The notes under the pieces were generated by a model, which was not told where the DNA came from, did no database searches, and worked only from the letters and a program-made list of their open reading frames with translations. Shown piece by piece: positions 26,797 through 36,330 of a stretch of DNA of 64,000 nucleotides (within the stretch, counting starts at the first letter, position 1; each line of letters starts with the position of its first letter). The DNA lies in the NCBI RefSeq assembly GCF_026239675.1, contig NZ_JAPIVQ010000003.1, positions 558,001 to 622,000 on the forward strand, given 5' to 3'. Made by a program: the position numbers and the translations under genes. This DNA comes from Pedobacter sp. PLR (lineage in GTDB: Bacteria; Bacteroidota; Bacteroidia; Sphingobacteriales; Sphingobacteriaceae).

Positions 26797-27967
26797 CGGC
26801 TTTCTTTTTGTTGATTGATTTCAGGTAGATAAAACCTGCTAATCCAGCAATTACAGAGGCGCAAAGGATGGCAAATTTAGCCTCCGTAACATGCATCTCG
26901 TCGCTGAAAGACAATAGGGAAATAAAGATGGACATGGTAAATCCAATTCCGGCAAGCATACCCAATCCAATGATGTGCTTCCAACCGGATCTGGAAGGTA
27001 AAGTTCCTAATTTGAGCTTTACTGCTATCCATGAAAATAACGTAACCCCTATTGTTTTTCCGGCAAATAGCCCGAGAACAATCCCCATTGCTAATGGAGA
27101 AACCAGGCCACCCAACATTTCCTTCTGAAAAGTAATGTTCGTATTTGCCAAAGCAAAGATGGGCATGATAAAGTAATTCACCGGACCGTTTAACAGGTGC
27201 TCCAGTTTTTCCAGTGGAGACTCTACATTCGTCTTGTTAGTCGGAATGGTGAAAGCCAGTAACACCCCTGCAATAGTTGCGTGAATACCAGAATGGTGGA
27301 TGAAATACCAAAGGAAAACCCCTGGAATCAGGTAGAAAAATAATGCTTTTAAGTTCAGGTAATTGAATAAGGCTAAGACCGCAAGAACACCTGCCGCCAT
27401 TAAAAGGTAGTCAAAATGAACCTCATTCGTGTAAAACACCGCAATCACGAGGATTGCACCAAGGTCATCTACAATGGCTAGCGCCGCTAAAAATACCTTT
27501 AAAGAAGTAGGAACACTTTTGCCCAGCATAGAAATGATTGCCAATGCAAAAGCAATATCGGTAGCCATTGGGATACCCCAGCCACTTGCAGAAGGAGTAC
27601 CATAGTTAAAGGCGTAGTAAATTCCGGCAGGAACCAGCATTCCGCCTAATGCAGCTATGACTGGCAAAGAAGCTTTTTTCATGGAAGACAATTCCCCTTC
27701 CAGAAGTTCTCTTTTGATTTCCAGACCGACCAGCAGGAAAAATACCGCCATTAAAGCATCATTGATCCAGGCAGAAACGGTAAAAGATAAGTTGGTCTCC
27801 CCAAAGGTGAGGCCTAAATTGGTGTTGAGTAAGTTTGCAAATCCGGTACTAAAAGAAGAGTTTGCGATGAATAAAGAGACGGCCACACAAACCAATAGGA
27901 TGATACCTCCAATTTGTCCGGAACGGAAAAAATCTCTGAATGCTTGTAAATTTAAAAGTTTCGCCAT
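26786..27967 (-). CDS. nhaA: Na+/H+ antiporter NhaA
   Basis: A 393-residue membrane protein with about 12 helices. The ion-binding pair is in LAALAIVDDLGAILVIAVFYT, and GWGIPMATDIAFALAI and GLEIKRELLEGEL are typical. It exports sodium in exchange for protons at the inner membrane. It lies 35 bases downstream of the Sua5-like gene and probably shares its transcript. Confidence 0.96.
   Translation of the reverse strand: MAKLLNLQAFRDFFRSGQIGGIILLVCVAVSLFIANSSFSTGFANLLNTNLGLTFGETNLSFTVSAWINDALMAVFFLLVGLEIKRELLEGELSSMKKASLPVIAALGGMLVPAGIYYAFNYGTPSASGWGIPMATDIAFALAIISMLGKSVPTSLKVFLAALAIVDDLGAILVIAVFYTNEVHFDYLLMAAGVLAVLALFNYLNLKALFFYLIPGVFLWYFIHHSGIHATIAGVLLAFTIPTNKTNVESPLEKLEHLLNGPVNYFIMPIFALANTNITFQKEMLGGLVSPLAMGIVLGLFAGKTIGVTLFSWIAVKLKLGTLPSRSGWKHIIGLGMLAGIGFTMSIFISLLSFSDEMHVTEAKFAILCASVIAGLAGFIYLKSINKKKAVTA
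26788..26808 (+). terminator. trp operon terminator, inside overlapping gene ends
   Basis: AAGCCG (26788-26793), loop TAA (the trpA stop), CGGCTT (26797-26802), then TCTTTTTG. The same bases encode the last residues of NhaA on the other strand. Confidence 0.65.
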
Positions 27968-28002
27968 GTGCTAAATTAAGATTAAAGGGGTTGGTTAACA
28001 GC

Positions 28003-28623
28003 TTAAAGGAAACTTTCCAGATCGCCTTTTCCTTCACGGATAATTTCAAATGATCCGGAAGTACAATCTACCACCGTAGAAGGTTCATTGTCACCAAATC
28101 CACCATCAATCACCAGGTCTACGCTGTCTTCATACTTCTCATGAATCAATTCAGGATCGGTAGAATACTCAATCACATCATCGTCGTCTCTGATGGAGGT
28201 CGATAAGATCGGGTTTCCCAATAGCTTTACAATTTCTCTGGCAATGTCATTATCCGGTACCCTGATACCCACTGTTTTCTTTTTAGAACTCAACAGCTTC
28301 GGTACATTATTACTCGCATTAAAGATGAAAGTAAAAGGGCCGGGAAGGGCTTTCTTTAAAACCCTGAAAGTAGTCGTGTCAATCGGTTTGATAAAATCTG
28401 AGATGTGTCTCAAATCGGAGCAGATGAAAGAGAAATTGGCCTTTTCAGGTTTAATGCCACGTAAACGACAAATTTTCTCTACTGCTTTTTGGTTGGTAAT
28501 GTCGCAACCTAATCCATAAATGGTATCGGTAGGATAGATGATGATGCCTCCCTTTTTCAAGACTTCAACAACTTCTTCAATTGCCTTAGGATTTGGGTTT
28601 TCAGGATATATTTTTATGAGCAT
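28003..28623 (-). CDS. Sua5/YciO/YrdC family protein (threonylcarbamoyl-AMP synthase-like)
   Basis: A 206-residue YrdC-fold protein with GGIIIYPTDTIYGLGCD and a KKALPGPFTFIF segment. Members make threonylcarbamoyl-AMP for the t6A modification of tRNA; this short single-domain form is closest to the YciO group, whose role is less certain. A perfect palindrome abuts the start codon. Confidence 0.87.
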   Translation of the reverse strand: MLIKIYPENPNPKAIEEVVEVLKKGGIIIYPTDTIYGLGCDITNQKAVEKICRLRGIKPEKANFSFICSDLRHISDFIKPIDTTTFRVLKKALPGPFTFIFNASNNVPKLLSSKKKTVGIRVPDNDIAREIVKLLGNPILSTSIRDDDDVIEYSTDPELIHEKYEDSVDLVIDGGFGDNEPSTVVDCTSGSFEIIREGKGDLESFL

Positions 28624-28638
28624 GTGTAAATTTACACA
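28623..28638. promoter_or_regulatory. 16-base perfect palindrome between divergent genes
   Basis: TGTGTAAATTTACACA is fully symmetric. It touches the start codon of the Sua5-like gene and lies about 60 bases before the glutamate-synthase-like gene. Possible operator; no matching regulator is adjacent. Confidence 0.4.
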
Positions 28639-28700
28639 ATCTTTGTACCGAAACCGGTTTATTGTTGTTGTATTGGTATGTTTTCATTAATTTATCTTTT

Positions 28701-30365
28701 ATGAGAAAAGCTTTTATTGCAATTGCCGCATTTTTGGTCGCTGCGACGCTGATGATCAGTTTCGCCTGGCCACCCTTTTATTGGGCATTTATTTTTATCG
28801 GCCCAATCATTCTGCTCGGAATTTATGATTTGTATCAACCGAAGCACAGTATTGTACGAAACTATCCGGTACTGGGGAGATTAAGGTACCTGGCGGAAGA
28901 TCTCCGGCCAAAAGTGTACCAGTACTTTGTGGAAAGTGATACCAATGGAAAACCTTTCAGCAGGTTAAACCGCTCACTCATTTACCAGCGTGCAAAACGG
29001 GAAAATGACACCATTCCTTTCGGAACCCAGCTCGATGTCTATGAGAACGGATACGAATGGCTGAGTCATAGTATCGCGGCAATCAGCCATACCGAGTTAA
29101 ACGAAGACCCAAGAGTGCTGGTAGGCGGCCCGGAATGTAAGCAGCCCTATTCGGCAAGTATCTATAATATTTCAGCGATGAGTTTCGGCTCTTTAAGTCA
29201 GAATGCCATCCTTGCCTTAAACGGAGGTGCAAAACTCGGAAACTTTGCCCACAATACCGGAGAAGGTGGGATCAGTGATTACCATGCCAATCCGGGTGGA
29301 GATTTGATCTGGCAGATCGGTACCGGGTATTTCGGATGCCGACACCATGATGGAACGTTTAATTTCGAAGCTTTCGGAGAAAAAGCACAGTCCGAACAGG
29401 TGAAAATGATTGAAATAAAGCTTTCTCAGGGGGCTAAACCCGGGCATGGTGGTATCTTACCCGCAAAGAAAGTATCGGCGGAAATTGCCAGAATCCGATT
29501 GGTGAAAGAAGGATTTGATGTGATCTCTCCACCTGCCCACTCGGCTTTCAAAACTCCATTGGAAATGGTGGGTTTTGTACAGAAATTAAGGGAATTGTCC
29601 GGAGGGAAGCCTATCGGTTTCAAACTCTGTATCGGCAGAAGAAGCGAGTTTTTTGCCATTTGTAAAGCGATGTCTGAAACCGGAATCTATGTTGATTTTA
29701 TCACCGTAGACGGGGGAGAAGGCGGTACCGGAGCGGCACCACAGGAATTCTCAAACGCAGTAGGGATGCCATTAAGAGAAGGCATAGCCTTTGTATATGA
29801 TGTGCTGACCGGCTTTAATTTAAAACAACACATTAAAATCATTGCCTCAGGAAAAGTAGCTTCCGGCTTCGACCTGGTTAAGAATATCGCCCTGGGGGCA
29901 GATTTATGTAACTCGGCAAGGGGAATGATGTTTGCCCTGGGTTGTATTCAGGCTTTGGAATGCAATAGCAATACCTGTCCTACAGGTGTGGCGACTCAGG
30001 ACCCGAGCTTGATGAAAGGACTGGTTGTAGAAGATAAAAAGGTGCGGGTGCACAACTTCCATAAGTATACTATTGGTAGTGCGGTAGAGCTGCTCGGAGC
30101 GGCCGGATTACACCATCCCTATCAACTGACCAGAGCTTATATCAATAGAAGAATTGCGCCGAATGTGATGCAGTCGTACATGGAAACTTTTCCATATATC
30201 CCGGAAGGGAGTTTATTAAAAACGCCTTATCCGCTGCGGTTCGAACTGGGGATGGCCTTAAGCAGTTCCAGCAGTTTTAATCCTACGGATTATAAGGTTT
30301 CTCCGATAGACTATGCCCATGCAAACTCTTTCCATGACAACCTGCCTCCGGCTGCACAAAGTTAA
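28701..30365 (+). CDS. FMN-binding glutamate synthase-related protein, membrane-anchored
   Basis: 554 residues from ATG 28701. Two hydrophobic segments (AFIAIAAFLVAATLMISFAW, FYWAFIFIGPIILLGIY) are followed by the glutamate synthase alpha-subunit FMN barrel: ISAMSFGSLSQNAI, NTGEGGISDYH, GQGAKPGHGG-like SQGAKPGHGGILPAKK, TVDGGEGGTGAAPQE and CNSNTCPTGVATQDP. The glutaminase domain is missing, so it is not a complete GltB; the reaction of this stand-alone group is not well established. Confidence 0.88.
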   Translation: MRKAFIAIAAFLVAATLMISFAWPPFYWAFIFIGPIILLGIYDLYQPKHSIVRNYPVLGRLRYLAEDLRPKVYQYFVESDTNGKPFSRLNRSLIYQRAKRENDTIPFGTQLDVYENGYEWLSHSIAAISHTELNEDPRVLVGGPECKQPYSASIYNISAMSFGSLSQNAILALNGGAKLGNFAHNTGEGGISDYHANPGGDLIWQIGTGYFGCRHHDGTFNFEAFGEKAQSEQVKMIEIKLSQGAKPGHGGILPAKKVSAEIARIRLVKEGFDVISPPAHSAFKTPLEMVGFVQKLRELSGGKPIGFKLCIGRRSEFFAICKAMSETGIYVDFITVDGGEGGTGAAPQEFSNAVGMPLREGIAFVYDVLTGFNLKQHIKIIASGKVASGFDLVKNIALGADLCNSARGMMFALGCIQALECNSNTCPTGVATQDPSLMKGLVVEDKKVRVHNFHKYTIGSAVELLGAAGLHHPYQLTRAYINRRIAPNVMQSYMETFPYIPEGSLLKTPYPLRFELGMALSSSSSFNPTDYKVSPIDYAHANSFHDNLPPAAQS

Positions 30366-30455
30366 AACGCGAACCTTGGAGTATAAACAGTAGCTGCTTG
30401 AAACAGGAATAGGAGTAGTGTAGCCTATAAATAGAAACAGAATGGCATTAAATAG

Positions 30456-30487
30456 AAAAGGCCGGGATTTTCAAATCCCGGCCTTTT
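30456..30487. terminator. Bidirectional terminator between convergent genes
   Basis: A 15-base-pair stem (30456-30470 with 30473-30487) has AAAA on the left and TTTT on the right, so it can act for both the glutamate-synthase-like gene and asnS. Confidence 0.8.
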
Positions 30488-30506
30488 CCGTATATCAATA
30501 TTAAGC

Positions 30507-31955
30507 TTAAAACTCTGCGTTTCTAGGGAAACGAGGGAAAGCGATGACGTCTCTGATGTTAGTCATACCACTTACAAAAAGTACCAGTCTTTCGAAACCT
30601 AATCCGAAACCGGAGTGTGGTGCTGAACCAAAACGTCTGGTGTCTAAGAACCACCACATTTCTTCCTGAGAGATGTTTAATTCATCCATCCTTTGTGTCA
30701 GCTTATCTAAACGTTCCTCTCTTTGAGAACCACCGATCATTTCACCGATACCAGGGAAAAGAATGTCCATAGCGGCCACTGTTTTTCTGCCCTGAGCATC
30801 AGGCTCATTCTGACGCATGTAGAATGATTTAATATCTGCCGGGTAATCCGTTAAGATCACTGGTTTTTTGAAATGTTTCTCTACCAGGTAACGCTCATGT
30901 TCTGATTGTAAATCTGCTCCCCACTCATCAATAAGATATTTGAATTGTTTCTTTTGATTAGGTTTAGAAGATCTTAAGATCGCGATGGCTTCTGTATAAG
31001 TTAAACGCTCGAAATCATTGTCTAAGCAGAAGTTCAACTTGTCAATTAACGACAATTCACTACGCTCATTCTGAGGTTTAGTTTTTTCTTCTTCCAGTAA
31101 ACGGTTGTTTAAGAAGTCGATCTCTTCTTTACAGTTGTCTAAAGCATATTTGATCACATACTTCATCATGTCCTCAGCCAATTGCATGTTGTCTTCCAGG
31201 TCTGCAAAAGCAACCTCTGGCTCAATCATCCAAAATTCTGCAAGGTGACGGGTAGTATTTGAGTTTTCAGCTCTGAAAGTAGGGCCAAAAGTATAAATCT
31301 GTCCAAAAGCCATTGCAGCAAGCTCACCTTCTAACTGTCCGGAAACGGTAAGGTTGGTGGCACGGGCAAAGAAATCCTGAGAAAAATCTACTTTACCATC
31401 TTCTGTTCTTGGAGGATTCTCTAAATCTAAATTGGTTACTTTAAACATTTCACCAGCACCTTCTGCGTCAGAAGCGGTAATGATAGGGGTATGCATATAA
31501 GTAAACCCTCTGTCATTATAAAACTGATGAATAGCAAAAGCTAAAGCATGACGTAATTTGAATACCGCATTGAAGGTATTGGTACGGAAACGTAAATGAG
31601 CGATTTCTCTTAAAAACTCTAAACTATGTTTCTTAGGTTGAAGCGGGAATTTTTCCGGATCACTATCTCCTAAAATTTCAATAGTATTCGCTTTAATGTC
31701 AACTCGCTGTCCTTTACCAACAGATTCTACGATCATACCAGTTACAGCAATAGCAGCGCCGGTAGTGATGCGTTTCAATAAATCTTCAGGGGTATTATTA
31801 AAGTCAACAACAATCTGGATATTTCCCATGCAGGAACCATCATTGATAGCAATAAACTGATTGTTGCGGAAAGTACGCACCCAACCCATCACTGTTACTT
31901 CTCTGTCGAACTGCTCTGTCTCTAACAGGCTTTTTACTTTTTCTCTTTTGATCAT
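30507..31955 (-). CDS. asnS: Asparaginyl-tRNA synthetase
   Basis: A 482-residue class II synthetase. An N-terminal OB domain ([22 protein letters not shown]) precedes the class II motifs: [21 protein letters not shown] (motif 2) and [22 protein letters not shown] (motif 3). It charges tRNA-Asn. A TATTTTTG element lies at 31983-31976 on the minus strand. Confidence 0.97.
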   Translation of the reverse strand: MIKREKVKSLLETEQFDREVTVMGWVRTFRNNQFIAINDGSCMGNIQIVVDFNNTPEDLLKRITTGAAIAVTGMIVESVGKGQRVDIKANTIEILGDSDPEKFPLQPKKHSLEFLREIAHLRFRTNTFNAVFKLRHALAFAIHQFYNDRGFTYMHTPIITASDAEGAGEMFKVTNLDLENPPRTEDGKVDFSQDFFARATNLTVSGQLEGELAAMAFGQIYTFGPTFRAENSNTTRHLAEFWMIEPEVAFADLEDNMQLAEDMMKYVIKYALDNCKEEIDFLNNRLLEEEKTKPQNERSELSLIDKLNFCLDNDFERLTYTEAIAILRSSKPNQKKQFKYLIDEWGADLQSEHERYLVEKHFKKPVILTDYPADIKSFYMRQNEPDAQGRKTVAAMDILFPGIGEMIGGSQREERLDKLTQRMDELNISQEEMWWFLDTRRFGSAPHSGFGLGFERLVLFVSGMTNIRDVIAFPRFPRNAEF

Positions 31956-32035
31956 GATTTTATTGTGGAGAGGTTCAAAAATAAGGATTTAATCAATAAA
32001 TCAGGAAGAACCAGGCGCTTATCTTCAATTGTAGA

Positions 32036-33433
32036 ATGATTTTTTTAATGTTTCTTATTATATTAAGTTTGCACGGCGACATCTCAATCTCAATTAACGT
32101 GCAATCAAATCATAAAAACTATTTCTGGCAAAATTCTATTGGCAAAATCGCGGAGTTTTCTCTGGAAGAGCGCATTTTTAATACCATGTGTATTTTTGCG
32201 TTTTTCGCCATGTTCATCGTGTCGCCATATAATTATTTAATGAACCTTAAGGTGCTGGTCTGGGTAGGTTGCGTATGCATGGTGTTAATTTCCGGACTAT
32301 ACTATCTTTCCAAAGTAAAACGGAAGTCTTCTCTTGCCATTACACTGTTCTGTATCATGAGCAACCTCACTTTTGTCTATTGCTATTTTTACAACTCGGG
32401 GATCCTTGGCCCGAATGTGTTGTTGTTTGCACTTTCTTTTTTTTTCATTATTGCCATTATCCCAAAAGCGCAATATAAGTTCTGGGTGCCGGTAAATATA
32501 CTGTTGGTGTTAGCTGTGCTGGTAATAGAGTTCTGCCGGCCGCAACTGGCGCCGGACCTCTACCCCGGCCCTTTAGCAAAAACCATTGATTTTGCGGTTG
32601 CCTACCTCGTTTCAGTGATTTTAATCTTTTTGTCTATACGTTATATCCGGATAAATTATGAGCATGAGCGATTGTCTGTAGAACAGCGTAACCAGGAGAT
32701 CGAAGCTCAAAAAGAGGAGATTTTATTGCAAAAGGCCGAGCTGGAGTATTTGAACAGGGAAAAAGACCGGCTATTGTCTATTGTGGCTCATGATGTCAGG
32801 ATGCCCCTGAATTCCATCCAGGGTTACCTGGAAATTCTGAACGCCATAGATCTGGAGGAGAAAGAAAAGCAATTGATAAAAGGACAATTGTTGCAAGTTA
32901 CCAGAGATACGTCTGAAATGCTCCTGAATCTGCTATCCTGGTCTAAGATGCAGGTCAAAGGGGATAATGTGACACTTGAGGCTCTGGATATAAATGAAGC
33001 GCTCCGGGACTGGTTGAAAGTAGAACATGCCATCGCCGTTAAAAAAGGAATCCGTTTGGAGATGCTGACTGCAGGGCGACTCCATGTCATGGCTGATCAC
33101 GACATGTTACATCTGGTGATCAGGAATCTGGTGTCTAATGCTTTAAAATTCACGCCTGAGGGTGGAGAGGTGGTCATTTCCACCCGTTACCGTGGTGCAA
33201 GTGGCTTGATCATCATATCTGACAATGGAATCGGCATAACGCCTGAAAAGCAGGAACGCCTGTTCCAGCTTAACGCCTCCGCTACCTATGGAACCAATAA
33301 TGAAAAGGGAATCGGACTGGGCTTACTCTTGTGTAAGGAGTATACGGAAAAGCAACAAGGAAATATCTGGTTCGAAACTGAAATCGGTAAAGGCTCTGTT
33401 TTTTATATTTCCTTGAAATTGCAGGCTGTTTAG
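32036..33433 (+). CDS. Membrane-bound sensor histidine kinase
   Basis: About 465 residues if ATG 32036 is used; a later start is possible because the first 45 residues are poorly constrained. Six or seven membrane helices occupy the N-terminal 210 residues without a recognisable periplasmic domain, then a coiled coil (EIEAQKEEILLQKAELEYL). The HisKA box is SIVAHDVRMPLNSIQGY (His about 252), the N box is IRNLVSNALKFTPEGG, and G boxes DNGIGI and GLGLLLCKEY follow. No response regulator is adjacent, so its partner is elsewhere. Confidence 0.9.
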   Translation: MIFLMFLIILSLHGDISISINVQSNHKNYFWQNSIGKIAEFSLEERIFNTMCIFAFFAMFIVSPYNYLMNLKVLVWVGCVCMVLISGLYYLSKVKRKSSLAITLFCIMSNLTFVYCYFYNSGILGPNVLLFALSFFFIIAIIPKAQYKFWVPVNILLVLAVLVIEFCRPQLAPDLYPGPLAKTIDFAVAYLVSVILIFLSIRYIRINYEHERLSVEQRNQEIEAQKEEILLQKAELEYLNREKDRLLSIVAHDVRMPLNSIQGYLEILNAIDLEEKEKQLIKGQLLQVTRDTSEMLLNLLSWSKMQVKGDNVTLEALDINEALRDWLKVEHAIAVKKGIRLEMLTAGRLHVMADHDMLHLVIRNLVSNALKFTPEGGEVVISTRYRGASGLIIISDNGIGITPEKQERLFQLNASATYGTNNEKGIGLGLLLCKEYTEKQQGNIWFETEIGKGSVFYISLKLQAV

Positions 33434-33680
33434 TCTTTTTGTTTTAGTCTTTTTTGAATTTAAGTCAATTATATCCGGATTTTACCTTGTTTTTGTTGGT
33501 GTTTTTCAATTTTATCACAATAAATATCAAAATATTCCTGTTTTGTAAAATAATTGAATCTTTTTTGGGTTGTATTTTTAGTTTATTTTGTTGTTTTTGG
33601 TTTATTTGTGTGCTTTTATGGTTATTTAAGCTATTATTTTGTGGTTAAATCATTTTTATCGATATTTATTTTGAAATAAA
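33434..33680. other. Very T-rich intergenic stretch
   Basis: The top strand is strongly T-rich and encodes only a low-complexity Phe/Leu/Cys reading frame, which I do not accept as a gene. No stem or repeat stands out. Confidence 0.5.
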
Positions 33681-33782
33681 TTGTGAATTATGTGTTTAAA
33701 TTCTATATTTGTGTCAGCTCGTTTAATTTATATTTGGTTAAAGCGGCCTACAGTTGGATGACTGTAGGCCGCTTTTGTTTTT
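33681..33782 (+). ncRNA. Candidate small RNA with its own promoter and terminator
   Basis: TTG (33681-33683), a 20-base spacer and TATATTTG (33704-33711) form a consensus promoter. The predicted start is near 33715. About 26 bases later a 14-base-pair stem (33741-33754 with 33761-33774, loop TGGATG) is followed by TTGTTTTTAAAGG. There is no start codon between. Predicted transcript about 65 nt. Alternatively the hairpin terminates the histidine kinase transcript 300 bases upstream. Confidence 0.45.
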
Positions 33783-33860
33783 AAAGGCCTGTGGAGCGGG
33801 AAATAATCAGGAAATCCCTGTAAGTGGCGGGGAGAATCCCAGAGCGAAAATTTTTTCCAT

Positions 33861-33897
33861 AAAAAAAAAGCCAGCTGAATAAACAACTGACTTTTTT
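33861..33897 (-). terminator. sucC terminator
   Basis: On the minus strand AAGTCAGTTG pairs with CAGCTGGCTT (with G-U pairs) and a run of nine T follows. Confidence 0.7.
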
Positions 33898-33917
33898 ATG
33901 GATAAAAGGATTGGTGC

Positions 33918-35108
33918 TTATGCCAATACTTTAGTTACTAAATCTGCTGCATCTTTCAATGCGATTGCAGAATATACTTTTAATCCTGACTCATCGATTA
34001 ACTGTTTCGCTTCAGCGGCATTAGTACCTTGTAAACGACAGATAATTGGCACAGGGATATCACCGATTTCTTTGTAAGCATCGATTACACCTTGAGCTAC
34101 ACGGTCGCAACGAACGATACCACCAAAGATATTGATCAGAATAGCTTTAACATTTGGATCCTTAAGGATGATGTTGAAACCTGCTTTTACAGTTTGTGCA
34201 TTTGCAGTTCCACCTACGTCTAAGAAGTTAGCCGGCTCACCACCTGCGATTTTGATGATGTCCATGGTCGCCATTGCTAAACCAGCACCGTTAACCATAC
34301 AGCCAACGTTACCATCTAATTTCACATAGTTTAAGTTAGACTCACTTGCTTCCACATCTGTTGGATCTTCTTCCAGTTTATCACGCATTGCTGCATAATC
34401 AGGATGACGGAACAATGCGTTCTCATCTAAGTCAACTTTAGCATCAACAGCGATGATTTTGTCATCAGAAGTTTTCAATACCGGGTTGATCTCAAACATT
34501 GCAGAGTCAGTAGCGTCATATGCTTTGTAAAGCGCGGTAACAAATTTCACCATGTCTTTATGAGCAGCACCACTTAATCCTAGATTGAAGGCGATTTTAC
34601 GAGCCTGGAATCCTTGAAGACCAACTTTAGGGTCAATCTCTTCTTTGAATATTAAATGAGGTGTTTTTTCTGCAACTTCTTCAATGTCCATTCCACCTTC
34701 GGTAGAATACATAATGATGTTAGTTCCTGTTGAACGGTTTAAAAGCACGCTCACATAGAATTCTTTAGTTTCAGACGCTCCAGGGTAGTAAACATCCTGT
34801 GCTACTAAAATCTTGTTAACTTTCTTTCCTTCCGGGCCAGTCTGAGGAGTTACCAGTTGCATACCTAAAATATCGGTTGCTCTTTGTTTAACTTCTTCAA
34901 GGTTTTTCGCCAGCTTTACGCCACCGCCTTTACCTCTTCCGCCTGCATGGATTTGTGCTTTAATCACAACCCAATCAGAATTGTAGTCGGTTTTCATTTT
35001 TTTAGCCGCTTCTACAGCCTGCTCAACCGTATGGGCAACGACGCCTTCTTGTACGGCTACACCAAAACTTTTAAGTATTTCTTTACCTTGATATTCGTGG
35101 ATATTCAT
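33918..35108 (-). CDS. sucC: Succinate-CoA ligase (ADP-forming) beta subunit
   Basis: 396 residues from ATG 35108 ([17 protein letters not shown]). An upstream ATG at 35129 lies inside the promoter and is rejected. ATP-grasp features are [19 protein letters not shown] and FEINPVLKT; the C-terminal CoA-ligase domain has [17 protein letters not shown] and [16 protein letters not shown]-cycle enzyme; sucD is not adjacent. Confidence 0.97.
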   Translation of the reverse strand: MNIHEYQGKEILKSFGVAVQEGVVAHTVEQAVEAAKKMKTDYNSDWVVIKAQIHAGGRGKGGGVKLAKNLEEVKQRATDILGMQLVTPQTGPEGKKVNKILVAQDVYYPGASETKEFYVSVLLNRSTGTNIIMYSTEGGMDIEEVAEKTPHLIFKEEIDPKVGLQGFQARKIAFNLGLSGAAHKDMVKFVTALYKAYDATDSAMFEINPVLKTSDDKIIAVDAKVDLDENALFRHPDYAAMRDKLEEDPTDVEASESNLNYVKLDGNVGCMVNGAGLAMATMDIIKIAGGEPANFLDVGGTANAQTVKAGFNIILKDPNVKAILINIFGGIVRCDRVAQGVIDAYKEIGDIPVPIICRLQGTNAAEAKQLIDESGLKVYSAIALKDAADLVTKVLA

Positions 35109-35126
35109 TTGCTGAAAAAATTTGTC

Positions 35127-35168
35127 CAAATCTACAATTTCAGATTGGTTTTAAAAACAGTAAGTTTG
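35127..35168. promoter_or_regulatory. Back-to-back promoters of sucC and the LolD-like gene
   Basis: TAGATTTG on the minus strand (35134-35127) precedes sucC by about 19 bases. TAAGTTTG on the plus strand (35161-35168) precedes the ABC gene ATG by five bases. Both match TAnnTTTG; the -33 elements are weak and the two promoters overlap. Confidence 0.5.
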
Positions 35169-35173
35169 CATTT

Positions 35174-35824
35174 ATGCTAAAAGCAACAGGTATAAAGAAA
35201 GCTTATGGAAATTTACCCATCCTTAAAGGGGTAGATTTTGAGGTGGAAAAGGGAGAAATTGTCAGCATCATCGGCGCTTCCGGTGCGGGTAAAAGCACCT
35301 TGCTGCACATTTTGGGCACTTTGGACAAGCCAGATCAGGGAACTGTAGAATTAAATGGTTCCAAAGTAAATCAGCTCTCCGGAGAACTACTTAGTGTATT
35401 TCGTAACAAAAACATAGGCTTTGTTTTTCAGTTTCATCACCTGTTGCCCGAGTTTAGTGCGCTGGAGAACATCTGTATCCCTGCATTTATCGCTAAAACC
35501 AGCAAAAAAGAGGCAGAGCACCGCGCAATGGAGCTTTTAGACCTCTTAGGATTGAAGGATCGGGCCTCGCATAAACCGAATGAATTGTCGGGCGGAGAAC
35601 AGCAAAGGATTGCAGTAGCCAGAGCCCTGGTGAACCGTCCTGCGATTATCCTGGCAGATGAACCTTCCGGAAACCTGGACTCGGCAAATGCCAATGCCTT
35701 ACACGAATTTTTTATCACCCTGCGCGATAACTTTAAACAAACCTTCGTGATCGTTACCCACAATGAAGGACTAGCAGAAATCAGTGACAGGGTAGTCACC
35801 ATGAAAGACGGATTAATCATATAA
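35174..35824 (+). CDS. LolD-like ABC transporter ATP-binding protein
   Basis: A 216-residue ATPase of the MacB/LolD class: Walker [16 protein letters not shown], signature [15 protein letters not shown], Walker [14 protein letters not shown]-loop VTHNE. LolD energises release of lipoproteins from the inner membrane with LolC/E, but no permease gene is adjacent. Followed after four bases by two small genes of unclear role. Confidence 0.88.
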   Translation: MLKATGIKKAYGNLPILKGVDFEVEKGEIVSIIGASGAGKSTLLHILGTLDKPDQGTVELNGSKVNQLSGELLSVFRNKNIGFVFQFHHLLPEFSALENICIPAFIAKTSKKEAEHRAMELLDLLGLKDRASHKPNELSGGEQQRIAVARALVNRPAIILADEPSGNLDSANANALHEFFITLRDNFKQTFVIVTHNEGLAEISDRVVTMKDGLII

Positions 35825-35828
35825 TATT

Positions 35829-36326
35829 TTGAACATACTAATTACAGGAGGTAAATCTGCCTCAGCATTAAAGCTGCTGAAAGCTTTTGCCAGCCACCAT
35901 ATACTACTTGCCGATTACGGAGATATGCCCGCATTTTCTTCCCCGGCTTATCAAATGCATTCTTTAGGCATCAGGAATGACGACACCACTGCACATGCTT
36001 TGCTGAACAATTGTCTGGATCAGGAAATAGAAGTACTCTTGCCAATACACGATTTTGAAATTGAGGCAGTCGCTAAATCTATGGTCTTGTTCGAAGAGTT
36101 TGGTATTCGTGTATTGCTTCCGGAACCAGCTGATTTGCCTAAATTCCTGAACACAGGAAAGCAATCCGGTGATTGGGCACTCTACCAGGATGGTACCTTG
36201 CAATTCCCTGAAAATGCGACCGAAGCACAAAAGGAACTGGGTATAAAAGAAAAATTGAATGGTGTGTTTTATACCGTTGACAGCCCTGAAGGCCTGAAAC
36301 CTGTTTTATTTACCCTCAATTCCTAA
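35829..36326 (+). CDS. Truncated preATP-grasp-like protein, unknown function
   Basis: A 165-residue protein beginning at TTG 35829 (MNILITGGKSASALKLLKAF). It resembles the N-terminal Rossmann-like preATP-grasp domain of CarB/ATP-grasp ligases (ILITGGKSA, PIHDFEIEAVAKSMVLFEEFGIRVLLPEP) but stops before any ATP-grasp domain, ending in a short unrelated segment. It sits four bases after the ABC gene and four before the degenerate HAD gene, so the three are likely one operon. Confidence 0.65.
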   Translation: MNILITGGKSASALKLLKAFASHHILLADYGDMPAFSSPAYQMHSLGIRNDDTTAHALLNNCLDQEIEVLLPIHDFEIEAVAKSMVLFEEFGIRVLLPEPADLPKFLNTGKQSGDWALYQDGTLQFPENATEAQKELGIKEKLNGVFYTVDSPEGLKPVLFTLNS

Positions 36327-36330
36327 GCCC

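Noticed and set aside
33454..33648. Hydrophobic 64-codon reading frame after the histidine kinase
   Set aside because: It reflects a T-rich stretch (Phe, Leu, Cys runs), with no conserved pattern or promoter.
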